Origin: Temnothorax longispinosus
Lineage: Eukaryota; Arthropoda; Insecta; Hymenoptera; Formicidae
NCBI RefSeq assembly: GCF_030848805.1
Contig: NC_092366.1
Span: 4,216,001-4,280,000, forward strand
Reading direction: 5' to 3'
Length of the DNA stretch: 64,000 nucleotides
Shown here piece after piece: positions 11,356-24,700 of the stretch. Numbering within the stretch: position 1 is the first letter of the stretch; each line of letters opens with the position of its first letter. The notes below the pieces were generated by a model, which made no database searches, was not told the origin of the DNA, and saw only the letters and a list, made by a program, of their open reading frames with translations. The position numbers were made by a program, and so were the translations under genes.

Positions 11356-12710
11356 TTAGTCGAGACCAACGTCATCATGAGGAGGTTTCGGGGGATTGAA
11401 ACGACCTGCCCCGGCACCGGGAAAACCGGGCATGCCGCCCGGGAAATTCATTCCGGCAGCGCCCGGCATGCCGCCAGCACCGCCGAACTTCGAAGCCATC
11501 TTATTGATAAGACCCATTATCTTCGGATTGTTCTGGTATTTGAGGACGTTTGACGGATTCGTAGAGATCTCCTTGAAGGCCTCGGCCACTTCCGGATCCT
11601 GCACATTCATCCATGAAAATAAATAAGTTGCACATCGTCGCGGAAGATTCACAAAAATTATTTTAATTAAATCACGTAATCTGTTATTGTTTCTTTATTT
11701 AGAAGCGGAAGAAAAGAAGAAAATATATGTTCAAACGTGAAATACTTACATGAAATAAAAATTGGTCGTTTAAATTTGTTAGAAATTATATGTACATATA
11801 TATTTTTAATATTTTAAAATGTATAATTGTAAAAATTATAATAAGCGTCCAAATTATCATTAAAATGAAGTACGTACGAAAACCGATTAATATCGAGAAG
11901 TATTCGTATTATTAATATAAGCGTTAAAATATATTTCATAGTTTTCTATAGCAGCATGTAACACATTATATATTTTCCGAAAGAGAGCACGAATACGACT
12001 AGTACTGTTCATTTATTAAAGATTATAGTTTTTTCCTCGCGACTTACCTCGAAAGCTTGAAGCACATCGGGATCCTTGAGGAATTGATAGAAATCTCCCG
12101 CGCCAGGAGACGTATTGCCCGCCTCCGTTTGGGAAGTTCGCGTGTTTTCCTCGCGAGCTTTGGCGGCCTCTCGCGCTCTTCGCAATCTTTCTTGTCTCTC
12201 GCGCTCCAATTTTTCTTGCGCCTTTCGTTCCTTCTTCCTCTTGTGTTCCTCGATCTTTCGCGCCTGGTACATAATTATTGTCTAACGATATCTATTCCTT
12301 TTGTTAAAACATTATATTTACTTAAAACTATATCGGAACAGCTACACATAAAACCAAGAGAGTTGCAACTTACCTACCTTACTAACATATGCAGACGTTT
12401 AAAAAAAAAATCTGACAAAGTGCATGTTAGAATTACGATGTTATACACAAAGATATTATGCGTAAGAAGTCAGCGTGCTTTAGGAATAGTAGGTAATTAA
12501 AAGCGACCGCGAATTAAGCGCGAGAAGGGGTAGTATGCGGCAGAACGAAACTGTGAACTTGATGGTGAACGCGCAAGGTTTCGATCTAAACATAGGTATA
12601 AATAAATGAGACATCCATGCGATCTTTTACGGAAAAGAGAGTGATCTACCGTGCGTCTTTAGGAACGAGTCCAAATCTTAAATTATAATGACGTGGAATA
12701 CGCCTGGCTG

Positions 12711-12760
<50 letters not shown>

Positions 12761-15700
12761 TGTGACATATACAATTAACGAGTTTATTATAGATCGTGAA
12801 GCGATCTACTTAGCCGCCAGTATTTGTCTCCCCCCCAAAAAAAGCAAAACATTAAATCAAAGTCTCCGACATTGGACCCAAGTACCTAATGCTTGTGTCA
12901 AGCTCTGATGAATGCAAATTTAATTTGCAAATTTAGTTTGCAACTGTTTAAATAAAAATATAATTATGGAACTGTCAAATGTTGTAGAAAATTAAATGCA
13001 GAGATCCAACTGCAAATAACAGATAATATAAATTTTGCAAATGTATGACAAAATTGCTAATTGCCTTCTCGAGTGTAATTAGAATTCATTAAGGCATTTC
13101 AATTATATATGATAAAAATTAAATAAAATCAAAAGTCGTTGCTTCTCTCGTACTCTTGCAATTTTATGCACAGAAAGAAATTGTTAAAATTATTGTACGT
13201 CTCGCAAAACAAAAATTTTCTGTGCATTAAAGAATTTATTTAATTCACTTCGTCATACGTATAATGAAATAACAAGATGTATAAATAACATTCACATACG
13301 TACACGTGCACACATACAGTCATGCATTGTGCATGATACTTTCTTTACTGAAGCAAGAAGGCTTTTCAAAAGGTAATTAAGCATTTCTTTCAACTATAAG
13401 TCTAATTAATTAAGTACACGAGCTTCCGCGAGTTTTCAGCGAAAAAAAAGGGAAAGACGAAGAGAGAGAGAGAGAGAGAGGGAGAAGAGGAGAAAGAGAG
13501 GACTTTTGCACGACGGGCCACCTTATACGGATGCGACCCGGGCTTCTAAATATAAAGGCGCCCGCGGTTCTGACGCTCCTCTGCGTCTGTGCTCGCGTAT
13601 TTCGCGGCGAATCTCATCTCTCTGGTCGTGCGCTACGCTTCGGTTAGTCGCCTTCACCAATGAAGCAGCAAAATTCTCCTCTCCATGATTATAATTGACT
13701 AACTAAAGAAATATGCGAAATAATTAAGTTTAAAAATTTTAATGTAAATCTTATTAAAAAACCAATGGTGATAGTATTTAGTGATACTTGATCGACGAAA
13801 TCAGTCTTTAGATATTTTAGATACTAAAAATAGTAAAAATCAATTTTGTCTAATTAATCATCGCATCCGGAACTGGTTTATAAAAAGACTAGTAAAAAAT
13901 AGCAGCAGGATATTAGTATCGCATAAAATCAAGAAAAGTTCTGTCACACGAAATCAAAATCTGTGCAAAAAAATTTAGAATATTCTCGGTAATATTTCAA
14001 ACAATAACTTAATACTCTCGAAATGTTGAAAATGCGAAAGAACTAAAACCCAGATTTTAATCCTAGAGATAAAATTTGGAAATTCAAACAAATGTCAGAA
14101 TTTTATATCTCTAAATTTCACCGTCGAATTTTGCATATCATCTCTTCATTACATCATTACATCTGGCGCTAAATGCGCGATTGCGCGTACGCAACTTTAA
14201 AGCACATATTTTCGACTGAGTGGACCATACTGCTTAGCAAAGCTAGGTGGAAGAAGCAACGGTAGAAAATAAGTACTTCCGTTACAAAGAAAAAAAAAGG
14301 TTGAATAAGTCGTGGTAGAAATTGTGGGAGTGAGGTACGCGGAGATGACGTACGATGTACGATGTGGCTTGCGGCAACGAGATCGTCAAACGGTCAACGA
14401 TTTACGTCGTTAACCTGGTCCCTCGTCCAGATAGATCTCTCTCTGATGAGCACCGGGAATGCCGAGAGATATTTTTAAATGCACCACGATATAGCCCGAA
14501 ATTTCAAACCGCGCGACATTAGCTCTAGAGGAAAGACACTATGCGGTATTTTTATTTGTAGAAGTACTAGTATTCGAAGAGTTATTGTTAGTTACAAAGT
14601 TGCCAAGAACACGAAGATTACTAGAGAATGAAGAGATCGGACCAATTTTAGAATTATCCTCAAAAATATCGAGCTATAATTAATAAATTCAGGATGATTA
14701 AATATCAGATAATGGTAACTAGAATTTGAATAAACAATATCGGCGATTTCCAATTAATATCGGAAGCTGGAACAAAACATTTTCTTCTTCCTTTTTGGAA
14801 TAATAAAGTCTGAAATAATTGACGACGAGCACCGGTCAATGAATCCATAATATTCGGCAAAGTTACGTACTTGCATCCTGACAACTATATTTCAATCGCG
14901 GATCTCACGTAGTCGCGTGGAATAGGCGACCTTGATCTACGCCGCGTCTCCGTGTGATTATCCGTATATAAAAATAAAAGCTACTCGCTGCTCGTCGAAA
15001 GAGACCCTCCTCTTCCCTTTCCATTCCCAAATCGAGATCAGGAATACGAGCAGACAATATCAAAGATAAGAGCGACTCAAGATTTTGGTTTGAATCACCG
15101 AATTGTTGCATTGTTGCTAATGCGTCTGGTGTCCAAAGCCAAATCGTCGAATAACGTCAAAGCGGGTAGTACTCGTAGAGTCGATAGAGAACTCTCGCAG
15201 CTGTCGATCGCGGCCGATCTGGCCACGTCGCTCAATGACGCACTCGATATAACGTGTGCGAGGGTGAGGGTGCTTCCGCATCCGTCGGAAGTTTTTCCGT
15301 CGTCCGACCGATAACCACGAGGTGGCCCGGACGAGGTGGGCCCACGGGAAAAGTAGGACGGTGAAGAGAAGAAAAAGGGGGAAAAGCGACGAACCGCTGC
15401 CACTGCCGCTGCCACTGCCGCTGCCATTGCGCCTGTGGGGTAAAGAGGAAGAAGAAGAGAGGGGCGTCTTCGGGGTTTGGCGGTAGTGACAATGCCAGTG
15501 CCTCGCGGGCTAGTTGGAGTCGAAGGCGACGACGGGATCGAGAAGTGAGAGAGGACGAGCTGTGTGCCAGCCCTGGCCCCGGCCGATCGCGTAGTGTCTA
15601 GTGTGACGAGATGACGGGTGCGCGGATGAGACCCGCGCTCGTCGTGGGCCTCCTCCTGAGCGTTCTAGCCGTTACCTTACGAGGTCAGTAAAACTGCCAG

Positions 15701-18700
15701 ACCCCACGCGGATGAGCCTTAGCGCGTCTCGAAGAACTGGATCGTATACGTTGAGAGCTGGATCTCGCGAACGTAAATTTATTCGTGCGGCCAGTGATTC
15801 GATCTCGTCGATCTCGTCTAATCAACAGATTCGAAGCTTTCAGTTCGTTTGTCTCGTATGGACGTTTCTTTATTAGTCTTGTCATCGATGTAAAATATTA
15901 AGAGTTCGTCCTGACTGTGCTATAGTTAGATTGTTATAGTTTGAACATCAAAGCTAGATCTTGAACAAAACCTGTTCTAATTATGTTTTAATTACAACCG
16001 GAGTTGCTGTAGTAAGCAAGAATGTGGGAAGGATAGTTTCTTCGTACGAATGACCATCGATTGTCGACGACAATGGAACTGTAACGTTGACGAAACTATG
16101 ACGATTGACTGACGAAGGTCAATGTTACGTAAAATTACCGCGGTTCGCGTCATCGACCCCTATAGCTTTCTCGTTTCTATACGTGCACTGATGACTCAGC
16201 TATAATTTAATATCTTTCGCTAAGAATCTACTAAGAATTTCGCGAAAGATTCTAATCAATACAATAATTTTACTCTTTTATCGAAATTAAAATTACGTCT
16301 ATTATCTATTTTCTTATCTTTTTCGTTTGACTCTATCATTTCTTTTATTATTTTTATTTATCGTGTAATTTAAATAATCCACTAAATGCGATAAATTTGA
16401 AAGATATTCGTCATATAATTTTTCATAAACTATATAGCGATTGATAAAATCAAATGGTGCCCTTTTAAATAAGTCACTAAGTGTGTATTTCAGATATACT
16501 TTAAATAAAAATATTTCACTTTGCGCGGTAATTGAATAAATTGAATTGCTAATGGTTGAAGATGCGCCCAACGCGTCGTCTCGGAGTTTAAATAAAAGTC
16601 GTCGATTCAAGGATTTGTTATTTTAGGAATCGATGGGAGTTGGCTGTCATCAACCCGCGCGCACGATAATTACATAAGAAACCGCATAAATCCGTGCCAG
16701 CATCGTTCTAAATCTCCAGAAATGAATTGTTCTAACTGTGTGATCGGACCATCAATAAGTTCCATTCTCAATTCTTTTATAATTAAATAACAAGTCGAAT
16801 AAATTTAAAATAAATTTAATTATTATTGTAACCTCCAATATTTATGACAAATCGGATTGCTCCCCAAGTAGCGTCTCGTATCTCATTAAACAATTATAAA
16901 TGAACTTTCATGTGTGGAAAAAGAAAACAATGATATTTTATGAAGATCATGTTAAAGAAAGCAGTATTCGTGTCAAATTTTAGATTTGTATCAAGTTTTA
17001 TGACGTTGATAGTCGCAAAAATTTCTAACGACTAAGTGCAGCAAAAAGCTATACATATCGTAGACTATGGAACAAGACTCGGGATTCTATCTTTATCCGG
17101 CGCAGCTGCGCTTGCCAAACGACAGCTGCCTGCATGCGTCTCCTCCTATCACTCTTAACTCAAAATTTGTTCGTATTATCGCACCATCACGGAAACCGAC
17201 GGGAGACAAATTTTCTCACTGAGGAAGTGATAGGATAATTATGTACTTTCCGATAGCACACTCGATAATATGACTTAGGGTAAAGTCTTAGAAAGTGGTT
17301 TTAAAAATGACTTAAGTTTCAAAACATGGCAAGAGAGAAATCACTCATATTCATTTTTCTGCATTGAAATCGAAATATGACATTGAATCAAAATATTGAG
17401 GATTTCGTCATTTGATCGAAATATTGTTATATTTAATTAATTAATATTATTATTTGTATTATAAAAAAGGGGAAGGTTTATATTTGTTTCTCACGTAACG
17501 CTATATGCGGTCAAAGAGGAAAATGGCTTGACAATCCAAGAAAAGCTAATAAAAGGGCCTCGATTAAAAGCATGAAACGATCTTGCTTGGATCTTGTTTC
17601 TCGGAGAAGTTACAAAAACTAGAACCTTGTGCCAGAAATTGCGGTATGTGATATAACAATGAGATATAGTGAGGGAGAGACACGTAAAGATATCCCGCAA
17701 AACGAAACTTCTCGTGTTTACGTACGATCACGTGAACTCATAAACTACGATTCTCTGACGTTTGAGGTACTACCCCGGCGGCATCCAAGCTCAAACAGCA
17801 ACTATCAAATGAAACTGGCAAGAGTCCTCTGCAATTTCACCAATACTATCACGTTTATAGCTTTATTTTATCAATTCGCATCAGTTCAATCGCTTTTTAA
17901 AATATAACCATGTCAATTTCAATTTTAGTCGAAATACATAAGTTTCATGGTATGCTCTATAAACACGTGTATCGTAACAGCTTGAAATTTATTTAACATC
18001 GCGAAAATCTCAATAATTTTCTTCGCGACATAAAGTCCAAGTTACTGTGCGCTACTACGCGTTGACCAATCACGGGTAAAAATAATACGATATCCTATTA
18101 AATTAATAAACTTCGTCTGACCGACGGAAAAGCGAGCAGTCCAATCAACTCATAATATTTCCTCGTAGGAAGAGATGATAAAAATACGATTCGCTCGCCT
18201 AATATATAAATATTTTCGAGTGTTGCTCGGCTCAAAGCCGCCTACCCGCCGCTAAACTTAGAAGCCGGCCACGTCCCAGGTACCGCCTAGAAAGATGATA
18301 TCGACATTTTCTTCGGTGGAAATTCCACCGTCTTCGCATTTCGCAGCGGTAGTGCCTATTAAATTACGTTCCGTCACGAGCAAACTACCGTCGATATTGT
18401 GTACAAGTTAAAAAGAAGTTAAGAGAAGCTTCTTCCTCGCAAACAGCTCTCTAACGAAATTTGGGATACAATTGTCTCGCGCAAGGATACAGATTATTCA
18501 AATAGGATGATAACAAAACAAGAATATTGTTCTATATATTAATGAAATGTATATCCAATTACATTCTGGTATATTTAATTTCATGACTATTAAAGAAACA
18601 AATAAATAGAAATATACGGAAAACAATAGCAAAGAGTCCACAGCTCTTTCAAGTAGCAGTTTTAGTTATCTGAATTGAAGAAAAGAGACACGTATATCTT

Positions 18701-21700
18701 CCTATAGTTATTAAAGCTCCAGATAAAATAAAATGATTGAGGAACGTCATCTTGCACTTTTAAGTTTCTTTTCATTTAACGTATGCCTTTTCTTTCTTTC
18801 TCTCTCTCTCGTTTTTTCTCTTTATGTTCAATTAATTTTTTCAACCCACGATCAATTTTCGATTGCGTTAAAGGATTCGCTGAAATTTACACGTATCATT
18901 TAACAAGAACCAGCTGGTTAATCCGTAAAATCCGTACGTCCGTTTGTAAAAGAAGCGCACTTGATGCGGCAATGCAAAACTTTCATCAGACACGTTGGAT
19001 GACAAGTCGCGCTAGGTGTTCCTGAACACCTGTCACCGAGCGCGAACACGCGCACGGCCCGCTCGGCCAGAATGTGCGCGTAATGACTTTGACAGGTCTC
19101 TTGCGTCACCTGGGTCAGATATTTCGGGTTAGTGGTCGCGTGGCGTTAAACTCACCGTCGCCGAAGGCTCCGTGCGGTGAGTTATCTAATACGGCGCGCG
19201 ATATCTTTTGGCACGGTCGCGTTAAAGCGCGCAACGAGAATTCTCCTGGCCGAAAATTTCTGGCACACACGGCGACACACGAACAATGTAAATATCTCGG
19301 CGTACGCACGTATGCGAGACTTCGAGTAACGTCAAGTTCGCTATTCGATATCGCGAATTAATCAGACACGCGGTGAAACGGTAACGGGTGAATTTGACGA
19401 ATTCAATTATATCGGAACTAAACGACGACACGTGTGTAATCATCTTTTAGCAAAAACACGTGTATCTGTGATCTAATATGCTAAAGATTTTTATTTTAGG
19501 ATAAGTTGTAAATATGATAAATCCTACAAAAACTTTTGAATAACAAGAAGTTTGATTAGAAATTCTGAATAGTTCAATAGATCTTGATAATAGATTAAAA
19601 TAATTCACGTAAAAAATCATTATTATAAATATTAAGAATATTTTAGGAGATTTATTATATCATATAAATTTTTTCAAATGACTTAATTTTTAATTATTTC
19701 TCTGACAAAACATTGCATACGTAAAATATAAGACAAAGATTTCTTTTGAGACTCAAGCAAAAACTGTTAAACGTTGAAATAACGTTTCAGGAGTGCAGTG
19801 CGACGAGCCAACCCAGGTACCATCCGAGGACCTATGTCGACCGTACATCGAGAAGGCGCTGAAGGATCTCGGCACAGGTAATATTAGATGATGGCGAATA
19901 CTCAGCTGGAACACAGCGATTTCTAGAATATTTCGTTTGAAGGATCTTTGGAGCAGACCAGTGCAGAGGTCGGAATCGAGATCGACCAAGAGAGCCATGA
20001 GGAAGCATCACCTGCGAGCGAGGAAGTAAGCACGACCCTTAATTTGTTCACATAATTAAAGTTAATTTGCAATATATGGAATATTCCAAAGAAATCCTAC
20101 TATCAAAAATGTATTTATTTAGACTGGCGAGGCAGGAGACGACGCTTCGAAAGAAGAGACTAAGGACGAGGAGGGATCGGTAGAGGAAAGCGCGGGAGCG
20201 GCTGCCGACGAGAGCAAGGAAGCAACCGAGGAGCAAGTCGACGCTAGCGAAGAAAAAGCAGAGGAGATATCCGAAAAAGAAGAACAAAGCGAGGAAGCTG
20301 CGACTGGTGAAAGTGGTGAAGGTAGAATTAATAATCGTTGATGCTTTAAATAAATGGTGATATTTTCGGATTTGAAAATGCAAGTATTTGAAGGATATAA
20401 CAAAAAAAAATACCAATATTATTCAGAAAAAGCTGAGGGAGCGTCCGCTGAGGAAACTGAAGGCGACGGAGACCAAACCGACTCCTCCGAAAAAGTGACG
20501 GAAAGCGAAGAGAAAACTGAGGAAGAAGACGAAAAGAAATCCGACGAAGAGACAAAAGAAGACGAAAAATCCGAGGAGAAAGAGAAAGTAGACGACGAAG
20601 CGAAGTCCGAAGAAAAAAAGGATGAAACCGAAGAATCGAAAGACGAGGAACAAGAGGAGTCCAAAGAAGCCACTGAAGAAGTAGGAGTCGAGTCTAAAGA
20701 AGAAGCGGAAGCTCAGCAAGCATCGGCGGAAGCTAGTGTTGAAGAAGAATCTGATAAAGAGGAAGAAGGTGACAGTAAAGCCGAAGAGGGCGCCGAATCG
20801 ACCGAAGAGCAGACAGTAAGCGGCGAGGATGAGAAAGGTGACACTGAGGAGGAATCGCAAGATGAAAGCCCTGAAGCTGAGGGTGAAGAAAAAGAAAAGG
20901 AAAGCGCGGAAAATGCTGAGACAGCAGATTCCGCAGATGTAGAAGAAGGAACAAAGTCGGTAGAAGAAGAAACAGCAAAATCTGCTGAAGGAGAAGAGGG
21001 AACGTCGGCGGAAGAGGAGACAAAATCAAAGGAGGAAGAAGAGGCGAAATCCGAGGAAAGTGAAACGAAATCCGCGGAAGAGGAGGATGCGAAGACTGAA
21101 GAGAAAGATGAAAAATCGGAAAAGGAGGACGTCAAGTCCGAGGGAGAGGAAAGTGAAGAGGTAAAATTGCGCGGCAAGCGAGAAGTCGGTGAAGAAGGCG
21201 CTGAAGCAGATGACGAATCTGAGGAAGAAGGTAAAAAAGATCTTATAAATAATATTCGAGAATTATATAAATTCATCCTCTCTATCTTTGTTATAATATA
21301 ATCCTATTAATTGTTACATTTTATATTACTGACGTAGAATGTAGTTAATATAATTTATAATACAATTCTATATCGTCAGGTGCCAGTGAGGAAGAACAGG
21401 AGCATACTCCAGAGGAGGATTTAATTCAAAATCAAGAAATCGAAATTCCGGAGAACCTTCGGCCCAGAGATCACATTAATCAATTGCTAAAATTGGACGA
21501 AGAAAATGAGGGAAAAGAACGAGCTATAGAAAAAGAGGCTGATATTATTCTTAGGGATCTAAAGAGACTCTACGACTCCGCTATAAAGCCGTTAGAGACT
21601 ATGTACAAATATAGAGACTTGAGCAACAGGCATTTTGGAGGTAAGCGAGCAATGATTTTGAAATTAATTGTTTTTAATTCATTCACATTCAAGTATTAAG

Positions 21701-24700
21701 GCAAAATAAATAATGTATCTTTAAATTAAGATTTACAAACATTAATCTATAACTATTGCTCTACTTCATTAGATCCTGAAATATTCTCCAAGCCACTAGT
21801 GCTGTTTATGGGACCGTGGAGTGGCGGAAAATCGTCTATCATTAATTATCTGCTCGACATCGAGTACAAGCCAGTGTCATTGAGGACAGGTGGGTAATTA
21901 ACTAAAAGAGGAATCGTGATATCTCTTCCTTACATTTTCTTCTTTGGCTTTGCGCTGATAAAGTAGCTAAGACTTACAATTAGCAGTAGATGGCATGCTA
22001 GTAGCATGAATATACAGAGAGTGTTTAGGTGGTTTGAGAGAGTGCTTAGAAGAGCATTGCAAATCGCCAAATGGAAAAAATGACACAGGAGCCGAGCCAT
22101 CACCGGCGTACTTCAACATAATAATGCACGGCGAGGAGGAGGAGGTTCTCGACGGTACCCAGTTGGCCGCCGATTGGACCTTTTCGGGACTGCAGAAGTT
22201 TGGACAGGGTCTGTTGGATCGTCTCAGAGGCCTGCGACTTAATAACAAGTTGCTCGAAAAAGTAAGCGATCGCAAATGATTATCCGTTTACAGATATTTA
22301 TTGCATATATCGGAAATTGAATTTAGGATTTTTACTTAAAATAAGTATTTAAAACGTTTAATATTTTACATTTTAACAACTAATCCTCAAAATTATGCGA
22401 GATAAAATTATATTCTATTATTTATTAAATTTTAAAAACTCTAAGGTAAAGTTTCAATTTACAATTTTAATCAAACCATTTTAATATATTAATCACACAT
22501 GATTAAACATTTGTTAATAATGGAATTTAAAAGATGCGAAGGGAGAGAAAATAAAATTATTATTAATATTATTCGAGGCAATTTATGCGTAATATATAAA
22601 ATTATATTATATAAAATTCCGTATATTATCTGATATATTATTAGGTGAACATCGTCGAGATTCCAGGTATTTTAGAGATTCGAAAGCAAGTTCAACGCTT
22701 ATTTCCCTTTAATGATGCGTGCCAGTGGTTCATCGATCGAGCGGACATAATATTTTTGGTTTACGATCCCGCCAAGTTGGACGTCGGTCCCGAAACCGAG
22801 GCGATTCTTGATCAGTTAAAGGGAAGAGAATATCAGGTGAGAGGACAAAAATAATAAAATATTGGAGTAAAGGAGCATTATTTGCCTCAAGAGACTTGCC
22901 CTAAAAAAGAAAGTCTAATATAATTTAACATTACTTTCAAACAGACTCGTATTATTCTCAACAAAGCCGATCAGGTAAAGCCCGAGGAACTCATGAGGGT
23001 GCAAGGCGCCCTAATCTGGAATATATCACCGCTCATGTCAAGCGCGGAGCCGCCTATAATGTACTCCACGTCGTTATGGTCGTTACCCTACGAGGCTGGT
23101 GCGCCCACCAGGTTGTTATACGCTCAAGAACGCGCATTCCTTCGCGACCTACGTTCCGCAATAACCAAGAGGGTCGAACACAAGATAGCGAGCGCCAGAA
23201 GATTCGCCGTGAGTTTACGCATAAACATAAATTCTAGCGAAAAGCAAAATCGGTCTTTCCTCGAAAAAAATAATACAGAAATTCACGATACAAATCTATT
23301 AAAGAATTAAATGTACCGTTTTATTGGAACAAATCCACTTGACGCGTTCGATCTTTGTCAATTTCAGGTACGAGTGCGCAATCACGCTAAGATGGTAGAT
23401 TGCTATCTGACGACGTATTACAATCACAAGACATTCTTCGGCAACAAGCGAGAGATCAGCGATAAGATCGTCGAGAACCCGCAGGACTATCACATCTACG
23501 AGGGCCTCAGCACTCTCACCAACATATCGCGCTACGATCTACCGGATCCGGATGTCTACCGTGATTTCTTCCGGCTGAATCCGCTCTACGATTTCCCGCT
23601 GCTGAGCACCACGTGCACGTACTTCCGCGGCTGTCCGATCAACAGGCTCGACGTGGCCATCGCCTACGATCTACCCGAGCTGGTGGGCAACTATAGGAAG
23701 TCGGTAGAGGCGGTGCTGCACGAGAACGAAGGCAACAGCCCACCGAGTTGAGTGCGTATCCGCGTTCCGGAACGGAGCTCTTGATACCATGTGAAATACT
23801 GGACTGGCGACAAAAAAAGCTACGTTTACCTTCGCTAGACCGAGAGAAGAATATACACTCAGCCTGTAGCCGAAATGCCTTGGTAGCTTTAGAGGATGCT
23901 CGACGACGGTGAACGAGCTGAAAAACGTGGTCCGATATTTGAGATGGTACCAAGGATTTTCTTCTTGAAACACAGGCAGCTAGAGATCGCGCGCTACCCT
24001 CGCGAGTTATACTCGAGGTGCTCCGATGACAAGAAGTCGGTTCGCAAAAGAAGCTGACGGTCGCGAAAGGCAGAAGGGCATGGAGTCTCGAAGTTACGAA
24101 AATTGGGGGGGAAGGGGGTACCATCATTCGAACGGGCGAGTAACGCTCCATGTAATTTCTAGATCCGAATAGTTTAGCCTCGTCCCTCACGACATGGCGC
24201 AATGTGAAAGAAAAAAAAACGTGAGCACGATGTGGAGTGTGATATCACGAGTTCAGTGGTCGGAACACTTCCTCCGGTTGCAGAAGAAGAGCAAGTGTAT
24301 TGCTTGTGTCTGGTAAAACAATGCGAGTGCTACCATTCCGATCCAAAAGCGGACAGTGAGAGTTCCCTTTGAATTTATGTGTTCAGATATCGGTTCCTCT
24401 CGGCGAAAATTCGTGACCTCGGTGCGACAGTGGCTTACCTCAGTTTTCTAGATGCTCGAAAAAATTCTTCAAAACTTAATGTTAAAGAATCTAGGAATTT
24501 AGACTTATTTCATTATTTTCTGTTTCTTTCCCAAATTTAATTTGGGAATTTCAAATTTTTATTCATATTCATTATGGATCTTAATTTTAAGAAATTTAAT
24601 TTCAGAGGTAGAGATTGACCTGTGTGTCTATAAAATTAACTTTATTTTAGATATTTAGATTTCGTCTTAATCGTCCTATCATTTTCGTCTTAATTGTAGT

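Larger units (their letters stand above)
12264..15610. other. Hip intron segment, upstream of sarcalumenin
   Basis: Non-coding AT-rich DNA with simple repeats (TA at 12712-12760, GA at 13459-13481). The last 500 bases (about 15100-15610) are more GC-rich, with a CTGCCACTGCCG-type short repeat at 15397-15427, and are probably the promoter and 5' UTR of the sarcalumenin gene. Confidence 0.5.

Noticed and set aside
12693..12908. ORF with repeated Tyr-Ile
   Set aside because: Translation of the TA microsatellite.
20423..21276. Long minus-strand ORFs rich in Ser or Phe/Leu
   Set aside because: They are antisense readings of the purine-rich acidic sarcalumenin exon, where stop codons are rare on the other strand.
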